From: Isoetes taiwanensis
Taxonomy: Eukaryota > Streptophyta > Lycopodiopsida > Isoetales > Isoetaceae
DNA length: 64,000 bases
NCBI GenBank assembly: GCA_021234155.1
Contig: JAJEKV010000108.1
Span: forward strand, 212,415 to 276,414
Reading direction: 5' to 3'
The notes beneath the pieces are model-generated. The model worked only from the letters and a program-made list of their open reading frames with translations. It made no database searches and was not told where the DNA came from. A program made the position numbers and the translations under genes. The stretch's first letter is position 1. Each line of letters opens with the position of its first letter. This document shows positions 33,866 through 44,965 of the stretch, in pieces.

Positions 33866-34200
33866 GATAAAATTAAAGCTTTTTTAAGCTCCCCATGGTT
33901 GGCATATATATTAACTATGGCATTCTAGAGAGTCAAATCGTGGCGGGGCATTTCCCTGAAGAGCTCAATTGCTTTAGAAGAAATCCATGTTCAATCTATC
34001 TGCAAACATCACATTCCATGATAACAAATCCTTCTCACCATTTTTTGCAAGCACTTCTTGTACCTCATTAATATGTTCTCAAACACTACGGACATTTACG
34101 CAAAGCTCTAGATTTACCATACATCTAAAGAAGCTGGTTTCCTAAAAACCTATGTCCCCTATTCAATGCTGTCAAATTTGATAATGAATAATAGAGAACG
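33840..34200 (-). pseudogene. PPR protein fragment, antisense, U3 copy
   Basis: Same fragment as in U2, with a few extra indels (for example 'GGACATTTACGC' at 34,090). Read on the minus strand. Confidence 0.65.
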
Positions 34201-34238
34201 CATTATACAGAAAAAAGTCGGGTCGTAAAGGAGGAGCT

Positions 34239-34374
34239 ATGGCACCTTCGGTAGTAGCAGATGGCAGACTTTGCTCAACAACAGCAGCCACCATGGGCCA
34301 GATGCTGGGAGGGGTTCTTAGAATGGCTATGTTATGGTACTTCACTTTCCAGTTTTTTTCGAAAAAAAAGAAGA
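34239..34374 (+). pseudogene. CLPTM1-like N-terminal exon, U3 copy
   Basis: Identical in reading to the U2 copy: ATG at 34,239, MAPS start, 'VLRMAMLWYF' helix, then lysines. Confidence 0.5.
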
Positions 34375-34608
34375 CCATTGCTCTTCTAACAGATAACCTA
34401 TTCAAATACTTACCTTCTTGTGCTACCGCACTTAGTGGATCCTCTTTGTCTTCTTGCCTAATAGCACCAATAGAACAAACTATTTCCCGACCTCTAGGTT
34501 TGGGTTTCCTCTCCACAAGCTCCAGCAACCTTTTATTTTTTTAAGAAAAGAGTTGGCCATGGAAAAAGATCAAAATATTGAACTGAATTGATTTTTATCG
34601 TCCCAGAG

Positions 34609-35200
34609 AATAGAATAGAATAGAATAGAATAGAATAGAATAGATTTTTTAACAAACAAACAAACAAGCATATGAGATCCAAACAAGGAATGCAACAAGC
34701 ATATTACTACTAGGATTAAAAAAACCAGGTCGCAGAGGGTTTTCAAGGGAAAACACTTGGTAGTAATAGGTATGCTAAGCGACTGTACAATGATATATGA
34801 CAATGGTACATTATGATTTATCGCAGTGCATCGTCCGAGGACATAAGAGAGTGCGGGCATCCATGATGTCTCGGAGATAAGATCCTAGCGAGCCCACTAA
34901 CATTGTATCCAACAATGCATGCAGTTGCTAGTTAGGCAGGATCAACTCAGCATAGCTGGGCGCGAATGTGACTGAATGCCAGACAATGTTGCAGAGTGTG
35001 GCTTTCATCTTCATATTGGCAACATAGACACAGTCTATCCTCCCGTGCCTCTCGAGCCCATCTACCTTTCATAATTCGCAAGGGATGTGCACCTGTGCGA
35101 AGGGAAGTTATCAATCTGCACTTTTTTAGTGGCAAATGTGTATGGAGGTAGCGCTGTGACCACATGCAAGTGGGGTTGATCTGGACCTTATAGTGCATTG
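34609..35200 (-). pseudogene. LINE 3' end, antisense, U3 copy
   Basis: The minus-strand frame 34,947-35,198 carries the same R-T-G-x-H motif and zinc knuckle ('CLCCQYEDESHTLQHC'). The TTCTA-type tail is at 34,609-34,643 (seven repeats, against five in U2). Confidence 0.75.
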
Positions 35201-35379
35201 TCTTAACATGTTCAAGGGCACCAATATCCCAAAGCTTGATGAGGATGCAAACATCTAGGTATTGCCACAGCTGATAGTGCTCCTCTTCAGTTTCAACTTG
35301 GATGCACCTATGCTCTTATACGTCCCATTTGGAGAACCACTGTGCTTGACTCTACTTCCCGATGCCTTGAGAAGCTGCC

Positions 35380-35402
35380 ACACACACACACACACACACA
35401 CA
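35380..35402 (+). repeat. CA microsatellite, U3
   Basis: (CA)~11, orthologous to the tracts in U1, U2 and U4. Confidence 0.9.
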
Positions 35403-36608
35403 AGTGTTTGTACTAAGAAGGACTACGGGCCGACCCTACAAGCGTGGATGGTGGAAGATGCCCTTAGATTTTTTAAGATTCTACCAGATTTCTCTAGATT
35501 CTCAAAATTCCTCAAGATTCTATGTAGATTCTTGTTTTATTCTAGATCAAGACGTGATCAAGACGGTTGAATATCTAGATATTGGCGAAAAAGCATTTAT
35601 TATCATTCATTCTTCATTCTGTTTTATCTGTTAAACAGTGTTAGAGTTTCATGAATATCTAGATATTGGCAAAAAGCAATCATTATCATTCATTCTTCAT
35701 TCTGTTTTATCTGTTTCACAGTGTTAGAGTTTCATGCAGGGTTCATGCAAGGTTTATGGATTCGGCTCTGATCTCGCTCTGCCACGCCATGAGTTCACCT
35801 CATTAAATGCACGAATGCTGGCCGCCATAGCCGGATCTTCGGTTTGTTACTAAGCTAATTTAGCGGACCTAAACTGTGGCAAACCCCGGCTGAGGAATCC
35901 GACATCAACGCCCCCAAATCCTCATCGGTGCTCGTGTCTTTTTTCACTTATCTGATTCGACTTATTCGAGGCCGGTGGGTTTGCTTCGCTTGCTTTCGAA
36001 TACACGAGGAATGGGGTCGGGCTGCTATTGATTGTTCTTATTAAGCCTATTCAAAGCCTCATGTCCATGTAATTTGATCGATCATGTTGAAGGGCAGGTG
36101 TGATGAATCCTTTTTCCAAAGCTTGAAGCCTTACAAAAACAAAGGAAAGCGAAACCTGCTTGGCTCCTTGGAAAGATGAAAAGAATGCTCAGATGATTTC
36201 ACTACATCCTCAAGTTACATCCGGCCACAAACCCTAACCTCCAGCTTCTCGATTCCACAAACCCTAACCTTGCCCTAATTTCGGCTGTCTCCAATTTCGG
36301 CTGTCTTCACCTTTACTTGGTTAACTATTTCCCTTAGAAATTTAAAATGTCGCCCTTTCTTTATATCTACTGCCCATTCTTTAAGCTTAAAACTTTAAAA
36401 TCTCAGCCTTCCTATCAATGTCAAACATTATGAACATTTTTTTAGTTTCTATGCAAAAATCAAATGCTACAATATCTTATCGTTTAAATTCGGTTTTTCC
36501 GGCAAGTGGAAAATTTTTTAGATTTTATTTCTAGATTCATTTCCTAAGGTTTTAATGCTATTATCGGCCGGGAAACATTTCCAGCATTCCAAAAATCGAG
36601 TGAATGAC

Positions 36609-36757
36609 TTTTTTTTTTGAAGAACTGTGTCAGCAATATATTAAAAGAATGGTAATGTTACAAAGCAAGTGAGGAGGAAGGAGAACTGCCCCAAAGAGAC
36701 AGTGATACCTCGACACTCCACAACAACTGCAACTCTACTGCTGTACAAACTGGCCAT
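36609..36757 (-). mobile_element. 5'-truncated LINE 3' end inserted in the second Helitron copy
   Basis: Relative to the first Helitron copy, about 150 bp replace ~50 bp here. The segment starts with nine T (a poly-A tail on the minus strand) and its complement reads through 'CTTTTAATATATTGCTGAC', the short 3' UTR phrase typical of plant LINEs. This is a dead-on-arrival insertion specific to this copy, hence younger than the duplication. Confidence 0.7.
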
Positions 36758-36804
36758 CCCCGTTTGGAGGATTTCAGTATTCTCGGCATGCAGGCCACGG
36801 ATGA

Positions 36805-37043
36805 TAAAAGTTTTTCATTATCCTTCCAGATATGATAGTCTGTTATATGAATTTCTGCCGGAGATGACGTTGACGATTATAACAGATAAGGAGCTTAGCT
36901 TTTCCGAAATGGTGATACCTTCGAGCTTTCTAGGTTCTCCTTTTCCAGACCTTTTGTTGCTTTCGATCCCTGTTTTTCACCAAATTTGTCTTAAATTTCC
37001 CACCCCTAAATTATGCCCCTTCCTCTTCCTTCTTTTCATCTGA
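36805..37043 (+). CDS. Uncharacterised ORF fragment of the Helitron (second copy)
   Basis: Same reading as 13,115-13,357. Here the frame is joined in frame to the inserted LINE end, giving a 124-codon frame from 36,669 that is probably fortuitous. Confidence 0.25.
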
Positions 37044-38642
37044 TTATAGAGGCTTTTTCCATTGGTTTTTCGGCTGAGGAATAACTCTTGGGGATTCCCG
37101 CTGGAATGATTTGGTCGAAATAGACCCAGACCGTGGTTCAGGAGTTTGAATGAGGAGGAAAAAACCTGGCGGAATGTTACATGGTGTTGGAGTTTTGAGG
37201 TTCAAATGCTCTGCCTTTTTTTATAAACCCTCAGACCATGAGTGCAGCTACAACTATGAAGAAGCTTCTTACAATCATATTTTGCAAATCAGGTTAGGTC
37301 GTGGATTGCACATGTTGATCTATCTTTTTGTTGTAGTTTTGTTTTGGACCTTTAAAGTGCCTTGAAATCTTTTGCAAATGTTTCTGATTTGTGCATTTAT
37401 TCGCTGCCAGGGATGTAGGAACAGTTAAATCATGCTTTGCCTCTACTTCTTGAATGTGTACATTTACAATCATTTTTCATCTGTTCTATTTATTGGAGAT
37501 AGTGTACTAATTTTGCTTTGCTACATGCAGCATGCCAGCACTTTTCTTCAAATTCAAATAATAAACTGATCACAGTGAAATAGAGACGGAGCACAGAGAT
37601 ACAACTATAAGAAAGAGCTTGAAATCAAATGGAGATGGGAGAGAGATCACAAAGACACATGTATAATAGGAGCTTGCAATCTCATAGCCCTATTTTGTGC
37701 CTTTCCCATGTTTCTATCCTTCTCATCATAAAAGTGTAGAGGAGGATCACCTTTCTATTCAATGCATAAAACACACTGTAATGTGCTTATTAGCGTAGAT
37801 GTTTGTGAAAAGTGATTCTAAGGATGAATTTCTGTTGTATTATTGTACTGCTACATTATGATATTAAAATTGTGATTTTTAAACCAGTTCTCCCTTTGTG
37901 TCCATCATTACATGCAGGATATGAAAGCAAAGAAAGTTGAATAGTACGTGAATCTCTACCACGAGGTCTTTGCTTGAGATATGCATGAGGTACATAAGCT
38001 GGATGAGTTTACATGAGCTTACATAAAGACTTTTTATAATGTACAGAATGAATGAATGAATAGATATTGTACAGAGAATTAGTGCATAATGTTTGAGTGC
38101 CCTTTTCACTTAGGGTGATTAGAGGAATCATCAAATAGGCGGTAGCCCTGGTTTAGATATAGATACAATTTCTGGGCCCAATTGGATATGGTATTCAATT
38201 GATAGATAGAGTCAACCACTTTCCATTTTCTACGTAAACGTGCGGTCTTGGGCATTGCAGAACCCTTGTTGCTTTAGAGGCGGGATAAGCTTGCACCATT
38301 TTGGGATGATCAAAGATACTACTTGCATGGTTTGGCCATGAAATGTACATTATCTTGTTTGTAGTTCTATGATCACGGTAGAGAAAAATGCCATGTCCCA
38401 TTTTATGCTTTATCATATAAGCAAACCCAATTGCCCGTTGTTTATGGAGATATACACAAGGTGAGACATGATAGGTTGATGCTTTCTTGCTTTGTCCAAT
38501 GTTTGCGGGACACATTGTTGAATGAATTATCCTATTAAGTGATGTATTTCTTTTGCAGCAAGCACCGGTGCTTCAATGATAATCCTGGCGGTGATCTTCC
38601 AATGAGAAGTTTAAAGCGTGGGTATACTACATCTAAGAGTTA

Positions 38643-39032
38643 AATGTTCTTGGAAAATTTCACAATAGCTCAGATTTGCGGGCCATCAAATTCTGAAGTA
38701 GCTTTGTTTACGCAAGCTCGGGGCTACTTCATATTCTTGGAAAATGTTCTTGGAAAATTTCACAATAGCTTTCAGATTTTGGGCCATCAAATGTTCTTGG
38801 AAAATTTCACAATAGCTCGAGTTAAATGTTCTTGGAAAATTTCATTAAACAATAGCTTTCAGTTGCGGGCCATCAAATTACGAAGTAGCTTTGTTACGCA
38901 AGCTTCAGGGGGCTACTTCATGTTACGCAAGAGTTAAATGTTCTTGGAAAATTTCACAATAGCTCAGATTTGCGGGCCATCAAATTCTGAAGTAGCTTTG
39001 TTCTGCAAGCTCAGGGCTCAGTAGCTTTGTGA
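38643..39032 (+). repeat. Minisatellite in the second Helitron copy
   Basis: Orthologous to 14,969-15,345, with the same order of long and short units. In several units 'CTGCAAGCTCAGGG' of the first copy is read as 'ACGCAAGCTCGGGG' or similar. Confidence 0.9.
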
Positions 39033-39751
39033 AGGGCACGATTTTTGGAGAGATTTTTTTTGTTGTGATGTATTTTTCCCTTTCGGCATGCATATGCCAT
39101 GACTGCATGAATAATCTACAGTATTTCGGGCCTTTATATGTTTTTCCCTTTTTGCAAAGCTGATTTTGTTTAAACAGTGAAGAAGGTGAGTTTTCAAGGT
39201 TAATTTACAGCGATTGACAGATATTAGGCAAGAGATCAAGCTCTTGGGCTGAACTACAAGTACTGTCAGCATTCATGACAGGTAATATCTATTGTTTTGC
39301 TCTTCCTTAAGTCTGGGTTGGAATAGAATAAGATCATAAACTTTGTCATCTTCTTACATTAGAATCCGGTTCTTATACATCCAACCATATTTACTTGAAA
39401 CATGATAAGATACTCTATAGTTAGACGGCATATTATTAGTATTTCTTGAATATTGACAACATTGCATATCTCTACTACTGGATCGAGTCTATTTCTACTC
39501 TTATGACCTTTTGCACTTCCAGGTTTCTCTGTTCTTAGCATAGCATCGGCCATCCATGGGCTTTAACATTTTTAATACATACATAAGACACATAGATCAT
39601 TTCTCCTTTTAATGTTTATAACTTGGCGAGAGGACCAACTTAGTTCTGCCAATAATTAGTCTAAAAATTGCACCAATTTTTTGTTGTTTGCACATTATGT
39701 GACATTTGTGCTTCCAGATTATCTAGATTGTTGTGGAGGTTCTCAGGCTTC

Positions 39752-39960
39752 CTGCAAGCATCACATTCCATGATAACAAATCCTTCTCACCCATTTTTGC
39801 AAGCACTTCTTGTACCTCATTAATATGTTCTCAAACACTACATAGGCATTTTGCAAAGCTCCAGATTTACCATACATCTGAAGAAGCTAGTTCCCTAGGA
39901 ACTTATATCGCCCTAATCAATGCTGTCAAATTTGATCATGAATATTAGAGAAAGTATTAT
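39752..39960 (-). pseudogene. PPR protein fragment, antisense, U4 copy
   Basis: Keeps the 'MYGKS' and 'VVFENINEVQEV' part and 'KMGEKDLLSWNVMLA'. It is cut at its C-terminal side by the junction at 39,752. Confidence 0.65.
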
Positions 39961-39992
39961 ACAGAAAAAAGCCGGGTAGTGCAGGAGGAGCT

Positions 39993-40127
39993 ATGGCACC
40001 TTCGATAGTAGCAGAGGGCAGACATGCTCAACAAGAGCAGCCACCACAGGTTTGGACCAGATGCTGGAAGGGGTTCTTAGAATGGCTATGTTATGGTACT
40101 TCACTTTCGCTTTTTCGAAAAAAAGAA
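39993..40127 (+). pseudogene. CLPTM1-like N-terminal exon, U4 copy (best preserved start)
   Basis: It reads 'MAPSIVAEGRHAQQEQPPQ', then after a one-base frame change 'GLDQMLEGVLRMAMLWYF' and an Arg/Lys-rich end. A Gln-rich stretch followed by 'G-x-x-Q-x-x-x-G-x-x-R-M-A-x-x-W-Y-F' is the pattern I associate with the N-terminus of plant CLPTM1-family ER membrane proteins, ahead of the large lumenal domain, which is absent here. This copy has a Gln codon run (CAACAAGAGCAGCC) where the others are altered. Confidence 0.55.
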
Positions 40128-40361
40128 GACCATTGCTCTTCTAACGGATAACCTATTCAAATACTTACCTTCTTGTCTTGCCGCACTTAGTGGATCCTCT
40201 TTGTCTTCTTGCCTAATAGCACCAATAGAACAAACTATTTCCCGACCTCTAGGTTTGGGTTTCCTCTCCACAAGCTCCAGCAACCTTTTATTTTTTTAAG
40301 AAAAGAGTTGGCCATGGAAAAAGATCAAAATATTGAACTGAATTGATTTTTATCGTCCCAG

Positions 40362-40454
40362 AGAATAGAATAGAATAGAATAGAATAGAATAGAATAGAA
40401 TAGAATAGAATAGAATAGAATAGAATAGAATAGAATAGAATAGAATAGAATAGA
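40362..40454 (+). repeat. Expanded (GAATA)n microsatellite, U4
   Basis: About 18 perfect copies, against five to seven in the other units. It is the tail of the antisense LINE fragment. Confidence 0.95.
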
Positions 40455-41005
40455 TTTTTTAACAAATAAACAAACAAGCATATGAGATCCAAACAAGGAA
40501 TGCAACAAGCATATTACTACTAGGATTAAAAAAACCAGGTCGCAGAGGGTTTTCAAGGGAAAACACTTGGTAGTAATAGGTATGCTAAGCGATTGTACAA
40601 TGATATATGACAATGGTACATTATGATTTATCGCAGTGCATCATCCGAGGACATAACAGAGTGCGGGCATCCATGATGTCTCGGAGATAAGATCCTAGCG
40701 AGCCCACTAACATTGTATCCAACAATGCATGCAGTTGCTAGTTATGATCAACTCAAGATAGCTGGGCGAATACATGAATGCGGATAACGCGTTGTAGTGT
40801 GGCTTTTCATCTTCATATTGGCAACATAGACACAGTCTATCCTCCCGTGCCTCTCGAGCCCATCTACCTTTCATAATTCGCAAGGGATGTGCACCTGTGC
40901 GAAGGGAAGTTATCAATCTGCACTTTTTTAGTGGCAAATGTGTATGGAGGTAGCGCTGTGACCACATGCAAGTGGGGTTGATCTGGACCTTATAGTGCAT
41001 TGTCT
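40455..41005 (-). pseudogene. LINE 3' end, antisense, U4 copy
   Basis: Same R-T-G-x-H motif, then 'CLCCQYEDE'. The last knuckle residues are lost by a frame change near 40,800, where the U2 copy reads 'GTTGCAAAGTGTGGC' and U4 'GTTGTAGTGTGGC'. Confidence 0.7.
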
Positions 41006-41190
41006 TAACATGTTCAAGGGCACCAATATCCCAAAGCTTTATGAGGATGCAAACGTCTAGGTATTGCCATAGCTGATAGTGCTCCTCTTCAGTTTCAACT
41101 TGGATGCACCTATGCTCTTATACGTCCCATTTGGAGAACCACTGTGCTTGACTCTACTTCCAGCATGCCTTGAGGTTGTAGTGCCTTCTA

Positions 41191-41302
<112 letters not shown>

Positions 41303-41349
41303 GTGTTTGTACTTAAGAAGGACTACACGAGGCCGCCCACAATGTGGAT

Positions 41350-42850
41350 GGTGGAAGATGCCCTTAGATTTTAAGATTCTACAAAGATTTCTCTAGATTC
41401 TCAAAACTATTCCAAGATGCTCATAAATTCCTCAAGATTCTATGTAGATTCTCCTAGATTCATACAAAATTTGTAAAGGCTCCCTAGATTCCTCTATATT
41501 CTCAAAGATTTTATGAAGATTCCCTTGGATTCTCGAGATTCTCAAAGGTTTTCATGAGATTCCCATAGATTCCCCAAGGTGCCCTTGAGATTCCCTAGGT
41601 TCCCAAAGATTGTCTCGAGATTCACCTCCCCCCACGCATTCTATGTGAATTTTCTTTGATTTCCTTAGATTCTATGAAGATTCCTTTAGGTTCTCCAAGA
41701 TTTCGTCAAGATTCCCCTCAATTACTAAAGATTTTAGGAAGATTCCTTTAGATCCTACAAAGATTCCCTTAGATTCTTTAAGATTCCCCTCAAATCTCAA
41801 AGATTCCACCAAGTTTCCTCTAGATTCTCAAAGATTCTCTCAAAATTCGTATAAATTCCCCAAGATTCTATGTAGGTTCTCCTAGATTCTGTAAGATCCT
41901 AAGAAGATTCCCCTAGATTCTCAAATATTCTATGCAGATTTCCTTCGATTCCCTTAGATCCTCTCGAGATTCCCCTAGTTTCCTAAAGACTGCCCCAAGA
42001 TTCACCTAGATTCCCCATGATTCTATGTAAATTTTCTTGGATTCCCTTACAATCTATGAAGATTCCTCTAGGTCCTCAAAGATTTCATCAAGATTCCCCT
42101 AGATTTCTAAAGATTTTATGAAGATTCCTTTAAATTTCCTTAGAACTTATGAACATTCCTTAGGTCCTCCAAAATTCCATCAAGATTCGCCTAGAATATT
42201 AAAGATTCTATTAAGATTCCTCTAGATTCTCAAAGATTCTATGTAGATTCTCCTAGATTCTCGAAGATCCTATCATGATTCCCCTAGATTCTCAAAGATT
42301 CCATCAAGATTCCCCTAGATTCTTAAAGATTCCATCAGGAATCCCCTACATTCCAAAATATTCTCTCAAGATTCACATAGATTCCCCAAGATTCTATGTA
42401 GATTCTCCTAGATTCTCTAAGATGCTATCAAGATTCCCCTAGGTTCTTAAATATTCTATGAGATTCTCTAGATTCCCATAGATCCTCTTGAGATTCCCAT
42501 AGTCTCTAAGATTCTCTTGAGATTCCATAAATTACCAAAGACTATTCCAAGATTCCTCTACATTCCCCAAGATTCTATGTAGATTCTCTTAGCTTCCTGA
42601 GATCTTATGAGGATTCCCCTAGATTTCCAAAGATTTTCCCAAGAATCCCATAGATTTGTAAGATTCTATGTAGATTCTCTTAGATTCTAAGATCCTACGA
42701 AGATTCTCCTAGATTCCAAAGATCCTCTTGAGATTCCTTTAGATTCTTTAAGGTTCTATGGAGATTCCTCTAATTCTTAAAGATCCCATGAAGATTCCCT
42801 TAAATTACATAGATTTCATAAAATCTTAAGATTCTAAGAAGATTCTTAGA
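41350..42850 (+). repeat. Degenerate GATTC minisatellite, ~1.5 kb
   Basis: The array is made of 'AGATTC' spaced mostly 10-22 bp apart, in higher-order phrases of about 28-35 bp such as 'AGATTCCCCTAGATTCTCAA'. The seed is the handful of AGATTC motifs found at the same place in U1 (11,888-11,945), U2 and U3. Only U4 has expanded. No two neighbouring units are identical, so the array is old or mutates fast. Confidence 0.9.
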
Positions 42851-44035
42851 AGTCGATCACGTGGGCCCCAACTGCGATGGAACGGTGACCAAAGTACCAC
42901 TCATTGGAAAGCTCTCGCCGAGAGGAATCCAAAGGCCTGGGCCACACCTTCATCCAACCCCTCTACTGCAAGTTACGTGTCTTTGAAAGCAATTAAAAAA
43001 AAAAAAGCTTCTTGGAAAGTCCACTCATAAATGTTTTGCCACCTTACTAACTTTTTCTTAATGGGAGTATCACCTCATCTCTTAAAAAAAAAACCCCATT
43101 TAATATAGAAACTTAATGGCTTTTGATCTAATGGTTAGAATTTGCTACACCAAATTCACTTTTTGGCACCTTCCTTGCACCTTCCTTACAAAATTCAAGG
43201 GCTAGGATTTCTCCTTCTCTTTTCATCCCATAGCTTATAGACATGGTGCATGTTCACCCAAAAGGGGCCGCCTCACCGCCAATCTCATATCCGGGTTGGC
43301 CCGCATAACAAGCGGCACCTCAAATACTAGACCCCGGATAAGGGGAAGCTTAAGTGTTGGTTCAATTTGGGCCGCCGATCTCGGATCTGACGCTGACGGC
43401 ACCACCTCAAAATATTGAAACACTCGATACAATGGGGGTCTTATATAATTGTAGTTTGACCCATTGATGGAAGATGTGTTGCAGCTCCGGCCCGTAGAGA
43501 CCCGCTTGGCCACAAATATTAGCCGACGCAGTCCACCAGGCACACGACATGGCCGAAAATTGCTTCAGATGTGTAGCATCTTTGTCTTAGTCTTCTACAA
43601 TGGTTTGGTGCAATGGACACTATCTGCCAGCTACATCTGCTTGTAGAAAAATCAGGGAAACGGCTCCAACCTCGTGGATTACATGCATATCCCACAGGTA
43701 GGTAATGCAACTGAAAAGGTTTTTGAAACACATCCCAGTCAATATTGCCAAAAGTAAGCTTATGGGTCTTCTTATAGTCAACACCTAACATTGTTATCGA
43801 TTTTTTACGGCAACAGCATGCAATCTATGGTACATTGGATCATTTGCTTCATCTGCCACCAAGTCTATTAGGGGGATATATATACAAGACTTTTGGAAAG
43901 AAAGAAAGGAAACACTGGACCTGTACACATTAGGAGCAGAACTAGAGGCTCAAAGCCTTTAGCACCTATATGGAAAAAATACAATTATATGTAAATGTTT
44001 CGCCCATGGACCTGAGGGTCTCACTCGGCGTGAAT
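42851..44035. other. Low-copy sequence, no recognised gene
   Basis: Two overlapping minus-strand frames (43,235-43,543 and 43,519-43,791, 'LPVGYACNPRGWSRFPDFST' in the latter) have normal composition but no family I recognise. They may be remnants of the element that contributed the gag fragment at 44,100. Confidence 0.35.
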
Positions 44036-44038
44036 AAA

Positions 44039-44095
44039 TTACAATTACAATTACAATTACAATTACAATTGCAATTGCAATTACAATTACAATTG
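44039..44095 (+). repeat. (ACAATT)n hexanucleotide repeat
   Basis: About ten copies of ACAATT/GCAATT. Confidence 0.95.
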
Positions 44096-44099
44096 CCTC

Positions 44100-44272
44100 A
44101 CCAAATCTTGGCAAAATTAGTGAGCAACAGGTCCGCAATGACAGCTTTCTGCTTATCAGGCATCTTCTTCATGCTAAAATGAAATTCAATACTACGGAGC
44201 CATATATCCGCATCATCACCTGTAACACCTTTTTCCGTAAACCTTGCTTGCTTAACATTATGGAGGATCTTT
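44100..44272 (-). pseudogene. Retrotransposon gag fragment
   Basis: On the minus strand the translation contains 'DADIWLRSIEFHFSMKKM' followed by 'PDKQKAVIADLLLTNFAKIW'. This is the typical plant retrotransposon gag motif ('A..W...IE..F......D..KV..A...L...A..WW'). Upstream on the minus strand it is cut by the fold-back MITE at 44,270, so the MITE has inserted in, or landed next to, the gag region. Confidence 0.75.
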
Positions 44273-44658
44273 TTAACCTATAACACAAACCATTACATTA
44301 CATGCCTTAAAATTAAATTCCCCCTTAAACCCCTTTTTGTTTGGGTGCATATTCACATGGGGGGTGACGGCGAGAGCCTCGCATGTATAAAATCAACACC
44401 ATATAGTATATTGCCTGAAATCTTATAGTATTTTGCAAATCTTGTTATACAGTATAACAAATTCTATACATCTATACCCCACAAACGAGGAACTTTGTGT
44501 ACGGTGTAGATTAAGGAATAAGGGGTGAATATGCCTATCCAACAACTCTCGTTGCCCGGAGTCACCCCCCGTGTGAATATGCACCCAAACAAAAGGGGGT
44601 TTAAGGGGGAATTTAATTTTAAGGCATGTAATGTAATGGTTTGTGTTATAGGTTAAAA
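44270..44658. mobile_element. Fold-back MITE with ~98-bp terminal inverted repeats (copy 2)
   Basis: The left arm 44,270-44,368 and right arm 44,562-44,658 are almost perfect inverted repeats. The inner ~45 bp of the arm (C-run, 'TTTGGGTGCATATTCACA', G-run) matches the MITE at 16,107-16,530. The outer ~50 bp ('AACCTATAACACAAACC' ...) does not. The middle contains the same 'CATGTATA...' and 'CCCACAAACGAGGA' phrases as copy 1, so the two are one family. No coding capacity. Confidence 0.82.
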
Positions 44659-44965
44659 AAAATTTTGTCCCTTCCTTCGGGGCCAAAAACAAACAACATT
44701 ACATCACACTTGGATGAGTTGATGTTATGTTGTGTAATTAATAATATGTCGGATGTAAAACATGTAGCACTATCTAGCATTATAACAAATAAAAACAAAT
44801 ACTAATATGAAGCATAAGTAACAAACTATAATATTATAACATAATGTAATTTAATTACATATGTTTTAAAAACATATTATTTATTTATAAATTTATTTAG
44901 TCATTGGAGATAGTAAAAGTAGTATATCAATTTTCAAGCATTCAATATGGATAGCGACTTAAGAT
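44659..44965. other. Very AT-rich spacer
   Basis: No open frame and no clear repeat. It lies between the MITE and the inverted U fragment. Confidence 0.5.

Larger units (their letters stand above)
33132..36474 (+). repeat. Repeat unit U3, main part
   Basis: It continues the unit started at 26,073 after the 6.96-kb insertion and runs to the second Helitron at 36,475. It has the same internal order as U2. Its Rep-like N-terminal part is the best preserved of all copies. Confidence 0.9.
36475..39751 (+). mobile_element. Truncated second copy of the Helitron (5' 3.3 kb)
   Basis: It begins TCTTATCGTTTAAATTCGG directly after '...GCTACAATA' of U3, at exactly the position where the first Helitron interrupts U1. 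It is collinear with 12,888-16,073, including the 90-100 bp minisatellite. It stops at 39,751, where the sequence switches to the middle of a U unit. The 3' hairpin end is lacking. The same target position in two units means that the copies share one insertion event followed by duplication, and not two independent insertions. Confidence 0.8.
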
